Assembly: GCF_025821665.1 (NCBI RefSeq)
Contig: NZ_JACKSJ010000117.1
Location: forward strand, 51,641 to 115,640
Source of the DNA: [Mycobacterium] manitobense
GTDB lineage: Bacteria; Actinomycetota; Actinomycetes; Mycobacteriales; Mycobacteriaceae
Length of the DNA: 64,000 bases
Direction of reading: 5' to 3'
The notes beneath the pieces were generated by a model. That model was not told where the DNA came from. It did not search any database and worked only from the letters and a program-made list of their open reading frames with translations. Position numbers and translations under genes: made by a program. Numbering within the stretch: the first letter of the stretch is position 1; each line of letters begins with the position of its first letter. This document shows, one piece after another, positions 15,881 to 24,968 of the stretch.

Positions 15881-16951
15881 TCAGGTGTCGATCGCTGCGA
15901 TCGCCTCGGCGGTGCGTAGGTCGGCGTAGGCGAACGAATAGCGTTGCGCCAGGGCCAGAGCGATGTCGGGGCGCTGCCACAGTTCGCCCGCGCTGGCGGT
16001 GCACAGCCACAGCGTCAGACCGTGTGCCACCGACGCCCGGTAGCGCAGCCAGACCTCGTCGGACGACGGCGCCTCGTCGGCGGGCAGGCCGAGCGAACCG
16101 CGGTACTCCTCGAGCAGGTCGCGTTCGCTGCTGCGACGGTCCTCGGTGGTCAGCGCGCCCTGCAGGAAGTACCCCAGGTCCAGCGACCAGTTGCCGCGCC
16201 GGGCGACCTGCCAGTCCAGGAATCCGATCTCGCCGGTGGGCAGCAGGTAGGTGTTGCCGATGTGCGGATCGCCGTGCAGCAGTGTCTGCGGCGACTTCGT
16301 CAGGCTGCGGATGTAGGGCGCCCAGATGTCGCCGATGAGTCCGCCGATGGTCAGTGCCATCACCTCGTCCGGCGCGTCGTCACCCAGTCGGTCGAGCGCG
16401 GCCTGCAGGGGCGCCGCGCCCATGCCCTCCCAGGGCACGAACGATTCCAGCCATTCCAGTTCGGGTGTCTGCGACCGTGCGCCCCAGTACTTTCCGTGCA
16501 TCCGGGCCAGACCCCGCACCCCGGTCGCCGCCTGTTCGGCGGTCAGCGGGCGGGTGGCGTCGCGCGGGTCGGCGTCACGGGCCGTCAGGTCCTCCATGAC
16601 CAGGATGAAGTCCTCGCGGGCCTCGTCGATCACGGCGGCGTACACGGTCGGGTGTTCCAGCGGCAGCTCGACGCCCGAGTTGAACAATCGGGGCTCGTGG
16701 AAAAGCCCACTGGTCAGCCGCACCAGATCGCGATGGCCGGGGTCGACCGCCTTGACGAACACCGTCTCCGGCCCCGAACCCGAGGTGTAACCCAGCCGCA
16801 GCCGGGCCCGCCGGTTGGTGCCGTCGTCGCGCAGGTCGACACTGACCGAGCCCACCACCGCGTCCGGGTGGTGATCACTGAGCGCCGCGGTCATCCAGAC
16901 ACCGGTGATGTCGTCCCAGTCGTTCGGGACCGTCAACTCGACGCTGGTCAT
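15881..16951 (-). CDS. APH/ChoK-like phosphotransferase family protein
   Basis: A 356-aa kinase-fold protein. The Brenner motif HGDPHIGNTY and the metal-binding FLDWQ are present, as in aminoglycoside/choline kinases and the mycobacterial 'phosphotransferase family' proteins. ATG 16951 overlaps the P450 stop (ATGA); this start matches the family opening better than a longer frame that reads into the P450 gene. Pairing with a P450 suggests phosphorylation of a hydroxylated small molecule rather than antibiotic resistance, but the substrate is unknown. Confidence 0.83.
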   Translation of the reverse strand: MTSVELTVPNDWDDITGVWMTAALSDHHPDAVVGSVSVDLRDDGTNRRARLRLGYTSGSGPETVFVKAVDPGHRDLVRLTSGLFHEPRLFNSGVELPLEHPTVYAAVIDEAREDFILVMEDLTARDADPRDATRPLTAEQAATGVRGLARMHGKYWGARSQTPELEWLESFVPWEGMGAAPLQAALDRLGDDAPDEVMALTIGGLIGDIWAPYIRSLTKSPQTLLHGDPHIGNTYLLPTGEIGFLDWQVARRGNWSLDLGYFLQGALTTEDRRSSERDLLEEYRGSLGLPADEAPSSDEVWLRYRASVAHGLTLWLCTASAGELWQRPDIALALAQRYSFAYADLRTAEAIAAIDT

Positions 16952-18162
16952 CGGACGATGGCGGGCATCGAATCCCAGCCGCGCACAGTCGAAGTGGGCG
17001 AGAGGGCGGCGTTGGCCATGTCGACGTCCCATTCCGGGAAGCGTTTGAGGATCTCCTCGAGCGCGATGCGGCCCTCCAGCCGGGCCAGCGCCGAGCCGAG
17101 GCAGTAGTGGGTGCCGACACTGAACGCGAGGTGCTGGCGCGGTTCGCGGTGGATGTCGAACACGTCGCCGTCGGGCGGGAACTGCCGGTGATCGCGCACC
17201 GCCGCGCCGATCAGCATCATCATCACGCTGCCCTCCGGCACGGTCTGGCCGTGGATCTCGACGTCCCGGGTGACGTAGCGCGCGACGTGCGGCGCGGGCG
17301 GCTCGAAGCGCAGCAGCTCCTCGATCGCCTGCGGGATGAGCGACGGGTTCTCGACGAGTTCGCGGCGCTGGTCGGGATGTTCGGCGAGCACCTTGGCCGC
17401 CCAGCCGATCAGGCGGGTGGTGGTCTCGTTGCCCGCGCCGGCGACGACGTTGATGTAGATCAGCAGTTCCTCGCGGCTGAGGTGGCGCTTGACCCCGTGC
17501 TCGTCGGTGAATTCGACGTTGAGCAGCTCGGTCATGATGTCGTCGGAGGGGTTCTCCGTGCGCCAGTCGATGTAGGCCTCGAAGATGGAGCCGTCGACCA
17601 GGCCGTCCTGCGCGGCTGCCATCGGCTTGCCCGCCTCGGTGCGCAGCTGCGCGTTGCCGTGGTCGCGGATCTTCTCCTGGTCCTCCTCGGGTATGCCGAG
17701 CAGTGCGCTGATCACCCTCATCGGCATGATGGCGCCGAAGTCGGTGATGAAGTCGAACCGTCCCGACTCCATCGCCGGATCGAGGCTCTGGGCGCAGAAT
17801 TCGCGGATCTTGGGCTCCAACGCGTTGACCTTGCGCGGGGTGAACATCCGGGCGAGCAGCTTGCGGTGGATGTCGTGGATCGGCGGGTCCTCGAAGATCA
17901 CCGTGCCCGGCGGGATGTCGATGTTGGCCTTGATGAGCTCGACGATCGCACCGCGCGCGGAGCTGAACGTGCCGTGGTCGACGAGCGCCTTGCAGACGTC
18001 CTCGAACCGGCTCACCGCATAGAAGTCGTGCTGGGCGTTGTAGTAGAGCGGCGCCTCTTCGCGCAGGCGCTTGAACATGGGATAGGGGTCGGCATTGAGT
18101 TCGACATCGTAGGGATCGAAATAGGGGTCGAAGTAGACGCCGGGGCTGGCACTCACGGTCAC
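16948..18162 (-). CDS. Cytochrome P450
   Basis: A 404-aa soluble bacterial P450. The I-helix oxygen-activation motif AGAGNETTT (241-249), the ExxR motif EELLR (281-285) and the heme-binding FSVGTHYCLG with Cys354 are complete, so it should be active with ferredoxin partners. GTG 18162 follows AGAGAGGG by 7 bases. It is coupled to the APH-like gene by a 4-base overlap and preceded by an operator-like palindrome at 18192-18205 that also occurs at the MFS-lacI promoter. I cannot assign a CYP number. Confidence 0.93.
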   Translation of the reverse strand: MTVSASPGVYFDPYFDPYDVELNADPYPMFKRLREEAPLYYNAQHDFYAVSRFEDVCKALVDHGTFSSARGAIVELIKANIDIPPGTVIFEDPPIHDIHRKLLARMFTPRKVNALEPKIREFCAQSLDPAMESGRFDFITDFGAIMPMRVISALLGIPEEDQEKIRDHGNAQLRTEAGKPMAAAQDGLVDGSIFEAYIDWRTENPSDDIMTELLNVEFTDEHGVKRHLSREELLIYINVVAGAGNETTTRLIGWAAKVLAEHPDQRRELVENPSLIPQAIEELLRFEPPAPHVARYVTRDVEIHGQTVPEGSVMMMLIGAAVRDHRQFPPDGDVFDIHREPRQHLAFSVGTHYCLGSALARLEGRIALEEILKRFPEWDVDMANAALSPTSTVRGWDSMPAIVR

Positions 18163-18191
18163 GGAAAACCCTCTCTTTACGCGAGAGGCAG

Positions 18192-18205
18192 CTTACACGC
18201 GTAAG
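18192..18205. promoter_or_regulatory. Putative LacI-family operator at the P450 promoter
   Basis: CTTAC, ACGC, GTAAG (18192-18205) is a 5-bp inverted repeat, followed by TA. It overlaps a plausible minus-strand promoter read as TTACTT-N16-TAAGCT. A near-identical site (CTTAC, CCGC, ATAAG, TA) lies at 20612-20625. The LacI gene between the two is the natural candidate ligand. A second short palindrome CCTCTC-N7-GAGAGG (18170-18188) overlaps the ribosome-binding region. Confidence 0.55.
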
Positions 18206-18248
18206 TATTACAAGTAACCCCCGATCTGTTAAGCGGTCGGCTTAGTGA

Positions 18249-19238
18249 TCAGGTCGATTCGCGCTGGATCAGCGTGGCCACGTGGTCGATGCCCGGGTCG
18301 TGCTCGGTGGGGTAGCCGAGCTCGGCCATCATCGCGGCGACGGACACCTCGACGATCACCCGTGCGTCGAAACCCACAGAGGTCAGCGGCGGTCCGCTCA
18401 CCGCGCCGAGCGGGCGGGCGTCGACGCCCATCACGGCCAGGTCCTCGGGGCAGCGCAGACCCGCCTGGCGCAGCCCGTGCAGCACCACGAAGGCCGTCTC
18501 GTCGCTCTGGGCGCAGACCGCTGTCACTCCGTCGTCGACGAGCGTGCGCACCTGATCGGCCGCGCCGGTCCCGTCGGTGGCGAAGGTGGCGACCTCGAGG
18601 TCGGGCATGCCTCGCGCACGTGTTGCGATACGCAACCCCTCGAGCCAGTAGTCCCCCAGCGGGCGCAGGCGGTCGATGTCGGAGTGGGCGAAGGCGATCC
18701 GGCGGTGCCCGCGCTCGGCGAGGTGGCCGATCCGCAGCTCGCCGATGGACAGGTGCAGCGCGCCCATCGCGCGCAGCTGGGCGCTGCCGAGGTGGATCTG
18801 CGGGATGCCGCGGGCGCTCACCGCCGCCAGCGCGGCACCGGTGAGGGGGAACACGCTGGTGACAGCCGCCGGATCGAGGTCGGTGACGGCGTCGATCACA
18901 TTGCGGTCGTCGTCGGTCTCGAACTGCAGCGACAACACGATGCCGTGGCGGGCCAACGCGGTGGTCAACCGGCTGCCGACCTCCATGGGCAGTTCGCCGA
19001 GCGCGATCCGCGGGACGATGTAGAGCACCACACCGCTGCCGCCGACGGCGAGGTTGCGGGCCGCGAGATTCGGCCGGTAGCCGAGGCGGTCGGCGGCGTC
19101 GCGCACCGCCGCCCTGGTCTGCGGCGAGATCCGCTGACCCTCGACGTTGTTGAGCACGTAGCTGACCGTGGCCGTCGAGACCTTCGCGAGGCGTGCCACG
19201 TCGGCCTTGGTCGGCCTCGCCGCTCCTCTCACTGCCAC
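18249..19238 (-). CDS. LacI-family transcriptional regulator
   Basis: A 329-aa repressor. The N-terminal HTH (KADVARLAKVSTATVSYVLN, about 11-30) and hinge helix (RPNLAARNLAVGGS) are followed by a periplasmic-binding-protein-like effector domain (about 70-325). The ligand is unknown. It starts 17 bases after the MHS transporter stop and lies just upstream of the P450-APH pair, so the unit reads transporter, regulator, P450, kinase. Two matching palindromes flank this set, consistent with local autoregulation. GTG 19238 is used; GTG 19232 is an alternative. Confidence 0.9.
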   Translation of the reverse strand: MAVRGAARPTKADVARLAKVSTATVSYVLNNVEGQRISPQTRAAVRDAADRLGYRPNLAARNLAVGGSGVVLYIVPRIALGELPMEVGSRLTTALARHGIVLSLQFETDDDRNVIDAVTDLDPAAVTSVFPLTGAALAAVSARGIPQIHLGSAQLRAMGALHLSIGELRIGHLAERGHRRIAFAHSDIDRLRPLGDYWLEGLRIATRARGMPDLEVATFATDGTGAADQVRTLVDDGVTAVCAQSDETAFVVLHGLRQAGLRCPEDLAVMGVDARPLGAVSGPPLTSVGFDARVIVEVSVAAMMAELGYPTEHDPGIDHVATLIQREST

Positions 19239-19255
19239 GGGGTCATCGTCGCACG

Positions 19256-20587
19256 TCAGGCCACAGACCGACGGGCCTCGGCACCGCCGGCTGCCAGCGG
19301 GCGGCCCGCGGACTCCCGCAGCGTCAGCAGGGTCGCCGCCGACACCACCGCCGCGACGATCAGGTAGACGGCCGGCGCGAGGTTGTTCCCGGTCTCGCTG
19401 ATCAGCCAGGTGACGACGTAGGGCGTGGTGCCGCCGAACACCGCGACCGAGATGTTGTAGCCGATCGAGAAGCCGCTGTAGCGGACCCGGGTGGCGAACA
19501 GTTCCACCCCCGCGGTCACCGCCGCGGCCACGTAGACCGACTCGACGGCCGCCAGCACACAGTGCGCGACGACGGCGGCGACCACCGAGCCCGAGTTCAG
19601 CAGCAGGAACAACGGATACGCCCCCACCGCGAATGCCACCGCCCCGCCGATGAGCAGCGGCCTGCGACCGATCCGGTCCGACAGCGCCGCGAGAGGCAGG
19701 ATCAGCACCAGCGCGACCAGGCTGGCCAGCGTGACCGAGACGAACGACGTCGTCCTGCTGAGCTGCAGCGTGCTGATCATGTAGGTCGGCAGCACCGTGA
19801 ACACCACGTAGTAGCCGACGTTGAAGACGACGAACAGGCCGATCACCTGCAGGATGGGCCGCAGCGCCGTGGTGGCGGCCTCACGCAGCGGCGAGGCGGC
19901 GACGTCGTCGGACGCGCTGAGCGCTTCGAACTGCGGGGTGTCGTCCAGCTTGAGCCGGATGTAGAGGCCGACCAGGCCGAGCGGTGCGGCGATCAGGAAC
20001 GGGATGCGCCAGCCGTAGCTCTCCATCACCGCGGTGGACAGCGTCGCCTGCAGGACGGTGACGGTGATCGAGCCGAGCAGGAAGCCCAGCACACCGGACC
20101 AGGCGATGAACGTGACGGTCAGCCCGCGCCGGCGATCGCGGGCGTACTCTGCGAGATACACTGCGCCACCGCCGTATTCGCCGCCGGCGGAGAAGCCCTG
20201 CAGGCAGCGCAGGACCAGCAGCAGCAGCGGGGCCGCGACGCCGATCGCCGAATAGGTGGGCAGCAGGCCGATCCCGAGTGTGGCGGCCGACATCAGCAGG
20301 ATCACCAGGGCCAGCACGCGCTGCCTGCCGATGCGGTCGCCCAGCGGCCCGAACACGAATCCACCGAGCGGACGCATGAAGAAGGCCGCCGCGAAGATCG
20401 CGAACGTCTTGAGCAGTGCGGCGGTGTCGTCGCCGGAGGGAAAGAAGTTCGCCGCGATGAACGTCGCCAGGAAGCCGTAGATCGCGAAGTCGAACCACTC
20501 GACGGCATTGCCGATCGACGCGCCGGTGACGGCCTTACGCACCGCGGCGGTGTCGGCCTGGCGGACCGGGGCGGGCTGGCTGTCCAT
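19256..20587 (-). CDS. MFS transporter, MHS type
   Basis: A 443-aa 12-helix symporter nearly colinear with the one at 13240-14541 ([68 protein letters not shown]). As first gene of the putative LacI-controlled unit it probably imports the compound acted on by the P450 and kinase, or the effector. No clear Shine-Dalgarno precedes ATG 20587; a TAGGCT -10-like element at 20599-20604 would give a very short leader. Confidence 0.88.
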   Translation of the reverse strand: MDSQPAPVRQADTAAVRKAVTGASIGNAVEWFDFAIYGFLATFIAANFFPSGDDTAALLKTFAIFAAAFFMRPLGGFVFGPLGDRIGRQRVLALVILLMSAATLGIGLLPTYSAIGVAAPLLLLVLRCLQGFSAGGEYGGGAVYLAEYARDRRRGLTVTFIAWSGVLGFLLGSITVTVLQATLSTAVMESYGWRIPFLIAAPLGLVGLYIRLKLDDTPQFEALSASDDVAASPLREAATTALRPILQVIGLFVVFNVGYYVVFTVLPTYMISTLQLSRTTSFVSVTLASLVALVLILPLAALSDRIGRRPLLIGGAVAFAVGAYPLFLLLNSGSVVAAVVAHCVLAAVESVYVAAAVTAGVELFATRVRYSGFSIGYNISVAVFGGTTPYVVTWLISETGNNLAPAVYLIVAAVVSAATLLTLRESAGRPLAAGGAEARRSVA

Positions 20588-20611
20588 GGCGAGACGGGAG
20601 CCTACACCGCA

Positions 20612-20625
20612 CTTACCCGCATAAG
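20612..20625. promoter_or_regulatory. Putative LacI-family operator at the transporter-lacI promoter
   Basis: CTTAC, CCGC, ATAAG followed by TA lies 25 bases upstream of the MHS transporter start and matches the site at 18192-18205 in 12 of 14 positions. Its placement just upstream of a TAGGCT -10-like element suits repression. Confidence 0.55.
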
Positions 20626-20662
20626 TAGTGGTTCAGAGCCCGAGCCGGACGGGCCTCGCCGG

Positions 20663-20791
20663 TCAGAGCCGGCTGATCGCCTCCGACGCCTCGGACGCCG
20701 AGATCCGGCGCCTGTCCAGGGCCTCGCTGATCGCCTTGACGTCGGACACCATCTCCACGTACTCACGCAGCCGCATCAGTTGCCGCTTCAT
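20663..20791 (-). CDS. Small ORF, 42 aa, unknown
   Basis: A 42-residue frame starting MKRQLMRLREYVEMVSDVKA and ending ASEASEAISRL. ATG 20791 is preceded by AAAGGAAGG with short spacing. The peptide is predicted helical with charged and aliphatic residues alternating, without a membrane segment or cysteine. I do not recognise a family. It lies alone between the MHS transporter and the divergent alcohol dehydrogenase. Coding status rests on the ribosome site and sensible composition only. Confidence 0.45.
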   Translation of the reverse strand: MKRQLMRLREYVEMVSDVKAISEALDRRRISASEASEAISRL

Positions 20792-20980
20792 CGGCCTTCC
20801 TTTCGTCGCCTCTTCGTTCAATCCAACGCCGCGGCGCCGCCGCCGACGTCGCGGAGCGCGGTGAGGTCGGTCACGACGGCGGTGACGTTGCGCACTGCGG
20901 CAACCGATCCGGATGCAGGCCACACGATCGCGTCACACCGGGCCCGCCGGGTTGCATACTGCTCACATGTCAGGTGTGCG

Positions 20981-22150
20981 ATGAAAGCCGTGAGCTGTCG
21001 GGCCGGTGCGCTGGAGGTCGTCGAGTTGGCCGACCCGACGCCGGCCGACGGTCAGTTGGTGCTCGACGTGACGCGCTGCGGCATCTGCGGTACTGATCTG
21101 CACGCCCGCCACCACGCCGACGAGCTGCTCGGGGTGATGGACGTGGTCGGCTACCGGGACTTCATGCGCAGCGACACTCCCGTGGTGATGGGGCATGAGT
21201 TCTGCGGGACTGTCGCCGAACGCGGCCGCCGCGCCGCGAAGGAGTTCAAGGCGGGCACCACCGTGGTGTCGTTCCCGTTCATGCGCGCCGACGGCGGCGT
21301 CCATCTCACCGGCCTGTCACCGAAGGCGCCGGGCGGCTATGCCGAACAGGTTGTGGTCGAGGCGGCGATGAGCTTCGTCGTGCCGAACGGGCTCGCCCCC
21401 GACATCGCCGCACTCACCGAGCCGATGGCGATCGCACTGCACGCCGTGCGACGCAGTGAGATCGCCAAGCGCGACACCGCGATCGTGCTGGGCTGCGGGC
21501 CGGTCGGGCTCGCCGTCATCTGTCACCTCAAGGCGCTCGGCGTGTCCAAGATCGTGGCGAGCGACTTCTCCCCCGGCCGCCGGGCGCTGGCCACCCGCTG
21601 CGGCGCGGACTTGGTAGTGGACCCCGCCGTCGACTCGCCGTACTCCGCCGCCTCCCAGAAGGGCGCGATCACCGACGTGCCCGCCCTGTACGAGCTCGCT
21701 ATGTCGTCGATGGAGAAGCTGCGACGGCTCCCCGGCTGGGCGCACGTGTACCGGGCGGCCGACGCGCTGGGCGCCGCGGGCCCGAAGCGGCCGGTCGTCT
21801 TCGAATGTGTCGGCGTCCCCGGCATGATCGACGGCGCCCTCGCCGGCGCGCCGCTGCAGTCGCGGGTGATCGTCGTCGGCGTCTGCATGGGCGAGGACAT
21901 GCTGCGGCCGTCGATGGGCATCGCCAAGGAGATCGACCTGCGCTTCGTGTTCGGTTACACCCCGCTGGAGTTCCGCGACACCCTGCATCTGCTCGCCGAC
22001 GGCAAGGTCGACGCGTCGGCACTGGTGACCGGCATCGTGGGCCTCGACGGCGTGGCAGCCGCGTTCGAGGCGCTCGGCGATCCGGAGGCGCACGCGAAGA
22101 TCCTCATCGACCCCGCGAGCAGCGCGACGGCTCCGGTGGCCACGGCGTGA
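20981..22150 (+). CDS. Zinc-dependent alcohol dehydrogenase (MDR superfamily)
   Basis: A 389-aa medium-chain dehydrogenase. Catalytic zinc ligands are Cys33 (RCGICGTDLH) and His71-Glu72 (MGHEFCG); the Rossmann motif is IVLGCGPVGLAVICH. The four-cysteine structural zinc lobe is absent, and this region is replaced by an insertion (about 40-65). It should interconvert an alcohol and an aldehyde or ketone with NAD(P). ATG 20981 is the only in-frame start matching the family opening. The stop overlaps the downstream transporter start (GTGA). Confidence 0.87.
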   Translation: MKAVSCRAGALEVVELADPTPADGQLVLDVTRCGICGTDLHARHHADELLGVMDVVGYRDFMRSDTPVVMGHEFCGTVAERGRRAAKEFKAGTTVVSFPFMRADGGVHLTGLSPKAPGGYAEQVVVEAAMSFVVPNGLAPDIAALTEPMAIALHAVRRSEIAKRDTAIVLGCGPVGLAVICHLKALGVSKIVASDFSPGRRALATRCGADLVVDPAVDSPYSAASQKGAITDVPALYELAMSSMEKLRRLPGWAHVYRAADALGAAGPKRPVVFECVGVPGMIDGALAGAPLQSRVIVVGVCMGEDMLRPSMGIAKEIDLRFVFGYTPLEFRDTLHLLADGKVDASALVTGIVGLDGVAAAFEALGDPEAHAKILIDPASSATAPVATA

Positions 22151-23283
22151 CCGACACACCGGCGCCCACCGGGGTCGCCGGCGAGGTGGTCGGCAGCCTC
22201 GGCCCGAACTGGTTCGCGTCGGTGATGGGCACCGGCATCGTCGCGACGGCCGCGGCGACACTGCCCGTGCACCTGCCCGGACTGCGCGCCTTCGCCCAGG
22301 GCGTGTGGGTGTTCGCCGCCGCGCTGCTCCTGGTGCTCGTGATCGCGGTGACGCTGAACTGGGCACGGCACCCGACCATCGCGCGCGGTCATGCCCGCAA
22401 CCCGCAGATGATCCACTTCTACGGCGCCGCACCGATGGCGTTCCTCACCGTGGGGGCGGGCACGTTGCTCCTCGGCGCCGATCTGATCGGCACGGATCTG
22501 GCCGTGGACATCAACTGGCTGCTCTGGTCCGTCGGCACCGCGGGCGGGTTGTTCACCGCGATGACCATCCCGTTCCTGATGTTCACCCAGCACGAGGTGG
22601 AACCGGACGCCGCGTTCGGCGGGTGGCTGATGCCGGTCGTCCCGCCGATGGTGTCGGCGGCGACCGGTGCGCTGCTCATCCCCCACATGGCACCCGGCGC
22701 CGGACGGGCCACCATGCTCTACGCCTGTTACGCGATGTTCGGCATGTCACTGGTGGCCGCGCTGATCATCGTCACGATGATCTGGAGCAGGCTGACGCAC
22801 TACGGCACATCGGGGACCGCACGGGTGCCGACGCTGTGGATCGTTCTCGGCCCGGTCGGCCAGTCCATCACCGCCGCAGGCACACTCGGCGGGCAGGCCC
22901 ACCTCGCGGTGGACGCGCCGATCGCGGAGGCTTTCAACCTGCTGGCGATCCTGTACGGCGTCCCGATGTGGGGTTTCGGCGTGCTGTGGGTGGCGCTGGC
23001 GACATCGCTGACCGTACGGACGCTGCGGCGCGGGATGCCGTTCGCCCTGACGTGGTGGAGCCTGACCTTTCCCGTCGGCACCTTCGTCACCGGCACCTCG
23101 CAACTGGCCCTGCACACGGGCCTGCCCGCGCTGCGGGTCGCGGCGGTGCTCGCCTATGCGGGGCTGCTGTGCACCTGGCTGCTGGTGGCGGTGCGCACCG
23201 CGCTGGGCAGCGCGCGCGGGGACCTGCTGCACCCGCCGCTGAACCCGGGCCCGGTACGGGCGCGTAAGGATCCCGCCCGCTGA
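22147..23283 (+). CDS. TehA/SLAC1 (TDT) family membrane transporter
   Basis: A 378-aa integral membrane protein with about ten helices, opening LGPNWFASVMGTGIVATAAA, the signature of the tellurite-resistance/dicarboxylate transporter family that includes TehA, SLAC1-type anion channels and Mae1 malate permease. Likely carries small anions or dicarboxylates; tellurite resistance is not implied. GTG 22147 overlaps the dehydrogenase stop, so the two are coupled. Confidence 0.86.
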   Translation: MTDTPAPTGVAGEVVGSLGPNWFASVMGTGIVATAAATLPVHLPGLRAFAQGVWVFAAALLLVLVIAVTLNWARHPTIARGHARNPQMIHFYGAAPMAFLTVGAGTLLLGADLIGTDLAVDINWLLWSVGTAGGLFTAMTIPFLMFTQHEVEPDAAFGGWLMPVVPPMVSAATGALLIPHMAPGAGRATMLYACYAMFGMSLVAALIIVTMIWSRLTHYGTSGTARVPTLWIVLGPVGQSITAAGTLGGQAHLAVDAPIAEAFNLLAILYGVPMWGFGVLWVALATSLTVRTLRRGMPFALTWWSLTFPVGTFVTGTSQLALHTGLPALRVAAVLAYAGLLCTWLLVAVRTALGSARGDLLHPPLNPGPVRARKDPAR

Positions 23284-23302
23284 GGCACGGGGCCGTCCCA
23301 AC

Positions 23303-23347
23303 GGATCGCCCGATCCAAGTAAGGTGACCCTAATTTTGGATCGCCCG
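23303..23347. promoter_or_regulatory. Repeat-rich promoter region of the diflavin reductase
   Basis: GGATCGCCCG occurs twice (23303-23312 and 23338-23347). CGATCCAA (23311-23318) and TTGGATCG (23336-23343) form an 8-bp inverted repeat around AAGGTGACCCTAA. On the minus strand this core reads TTAGGGTCACCTT, a partial match (about 12 of 19) to the mycobacterial IdeR iron box. Iron control is possible but weakly supported. Confidence 0.35.
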
Positions 23348-23380
23348 CGTGCGCCGCGGGGAAGCGAGGGGAGGCAACCG

Positions 23381-24967
23381 GTGTCCGACGGTTCGGAGTT
23401 CTCACTGGTGATCGGCTATGCCAGTGACATGGGGTCGGCCGAGTACGTCGCCTACCAGCTCGCCACAGCGCTCAAGGAGATCGGCATCGACGCCACCGAG
23501 ACCGAGCTCAACGACATCGGCTACGACGACCTGCGCGGCGCCACCCACTTCATCGTCGTGGCATCGACATGGGGCGACGGCGAGCTGCCGGACAACGGCA
23601 CCCTGTTCTGGGAGATGCTGAGCGCGCAGGACGCCGACCGGCTGGACCACCTCGATTTCGCGGTCTTCGCCCTCGGCGACAGCGGCTACGAGCTGTTCTG
23701 CAACGCGGGCAAGATCATCGACGAGCGGCTGGCCGAACTGGGAGCGACGCGCGTCGCCGACCGGGTCGACTGCGACGGCTACTACGAGTCGGAGTCCGAG
23801 GCGTGGATCCCGGACATGGTCAAGCTGCTGGAGGCGACCCGCGCGGCGACCGGAGGCGCACCGAGCGTGGTGGCCGTCGCGGCGCAGGAGGCCGATGCAC
23901 CCGCACCGTGCCCGTGGACCCACCACAACCCGTACGCCGCCCGTCTGGTGGTCAACCGTAGGCTCAACGCCGCCGCCTCCGACAAGGAGGTGTGCCACTT
24001 CGAGATCGACCTCGGCGACTCGGGGATCACGTACGCGGCAGGCGATTCGATCGCCGTACACCCCGTCAACGATCCGGCGCTGGTCCAGGCGATGCTCAGC
24101 CGGCTGGGAGTCGGGGTGGATCACGAGGTCGACGGCCACGACCTGACACTCGACGAACTGCTCCTCGAGCACTTCGAGATCCGGACGCCGTCGCGGGCGC
24201 TGCGGGATCTCGTCGCGTCGCGCATCGGGGACACCCCGGCCGACGTCGACGTGCTCGACCTGATCGACATGGCGGACCTGGATGTGCACGAGGTACTGGA
24301 CACGTTGCGGCCGTTGCAGTTCCGCGACTACTCGATCGCCTCCAGCCCGCTGGAGCACCCGAACCGCGTACACCTCACGGTGGCAACGGTGCGGCACGCG
24401 GTTCGCGACCGCCGCCGCGGCGGCGTCGCGTCGACGTACCTGGCCGACCGGTGCCAGACCGTCCGGATGCACCCGCGGCCGAACCACCACTTCCGGCTGC
24501 CCGCTCCCGACGTGCCGATCATCATGGTCGGGCCGGGCACCGGCATCGCGCCGTTCCGCGCCTTTCTGCAGGAGCGGCGGGCCACCGGGGCGAGCGGGAA
24601 GTCCTGGCTGTTCTTCGGTGACCGCAGGCGCGCAACCGATTATCTCTACGGCGACGAACTGCAGGGGTTCCTCGATGCAGGCGTGCTGAGCCGGCTGGAT
24701 CTGGCGTTCTCTCGGGACGGACGCGACGAAGGCCGCCTCAAGGATTATGTGCAGCACCACATGCTGGCCGGCGCTACGGACCTGTACGCGTGGCTGGAGG
24801 ACGGCGCGTACTTCTACGTCTGCGGCGACGCCGACCACATGGCCCGCGACGTCGACCGCGCACTGCACGACGTCGTCGCGACCGCGGGCGGCAAGTCGGC
24901 CGACGACGCCCACGCCTATGTCAACGACCTGATCCGCAGCCACCGCTACGTGCGCGACGTGTACTGA
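23381..24967 (+). CDS. Diflavin reductase (flavodoxin + FAD/NADPH domains)
   Basis: A 528-aa cytochrome P450 reductase/CysJ-like protein. An N-terminal flavodoxin domain (about 7-150; ASDMGSAEYVA, STWGDGELPDNG, LGDSGYELFC) binds FMN. The FAD domain shows RDYSIASSP and GGVASTYLA; the NADPH domain shows VGPGTGIAPFRAFLQERR, FFGDRRRATDYLYGDEL and YVCGDADHMARDV, ending in an aromatic Tyr. It should pass electrons from NADPH to a heme partner, but no sulfite reductase haemoprotein, oxygenase or cytochrome is adjacent. GTG 23381 is preferred over GTG 23324 because of GAGGGGAGG seven bases upstream. Confidence 0.88.
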   Translation: MSDGSEFSLVIGYASDMGSAEYVAYQLATALKEIGIDATETELNDIGYDDLRGATHFIVVASTWGDGELPDNGTLFWEMLSAQDADRLDHLDFAVFALGDSGYELFCNAGKIIDERLAELGATRVADRVDCDGYYESESEAWIPDMVKLLEATRAATGGAPSVVAVAAQEADAPAPCPWTHHNPYAARLVVNRRLNAAASDKEVCHFEIDLGDSGITYAAGDSIAVHPVNDPALVQAMLSRLGVGVDHEVDGHDLTLDELLLEHFEIRTPSRALRDLVASRIGDTPADVDVLDLIDMADLDVHEVLDTLRPLQFRDYSIASSPLEHPNRVHLTVATVRHAVRDRRRGGVASTYLADRCQTVRMHPRPNHHFRLPAPDVPIIMVGPGTGIAPFRAFLQERRATGASGKSWLFFGDRRRATDYLYGDELQGFLDAGVLSRLDLAFSRDGRDEGRLKDYVQHHMLAGATDLYAWLEDGAYFYVCGDADHMARDVDRALHDVVATAGGKSADDAHAYVNDLIRSHRYVRDVY

Positions 24968-24968
24968 G

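Noticed and set aside
15881..16951. Aminoglycoside resistance phosphotransferase
   Set aside because: The kinase motifs are shared by many metabolic APH-like proteins, and operon context with a P450 and importer points to catabolism.
22147..23283. Tellurite resistance determinant
   Set aside because: The TehA/SLAC1 family mostly moves anions or dicarboxylates; no TehB methyltransferase or ter genes are nearby.
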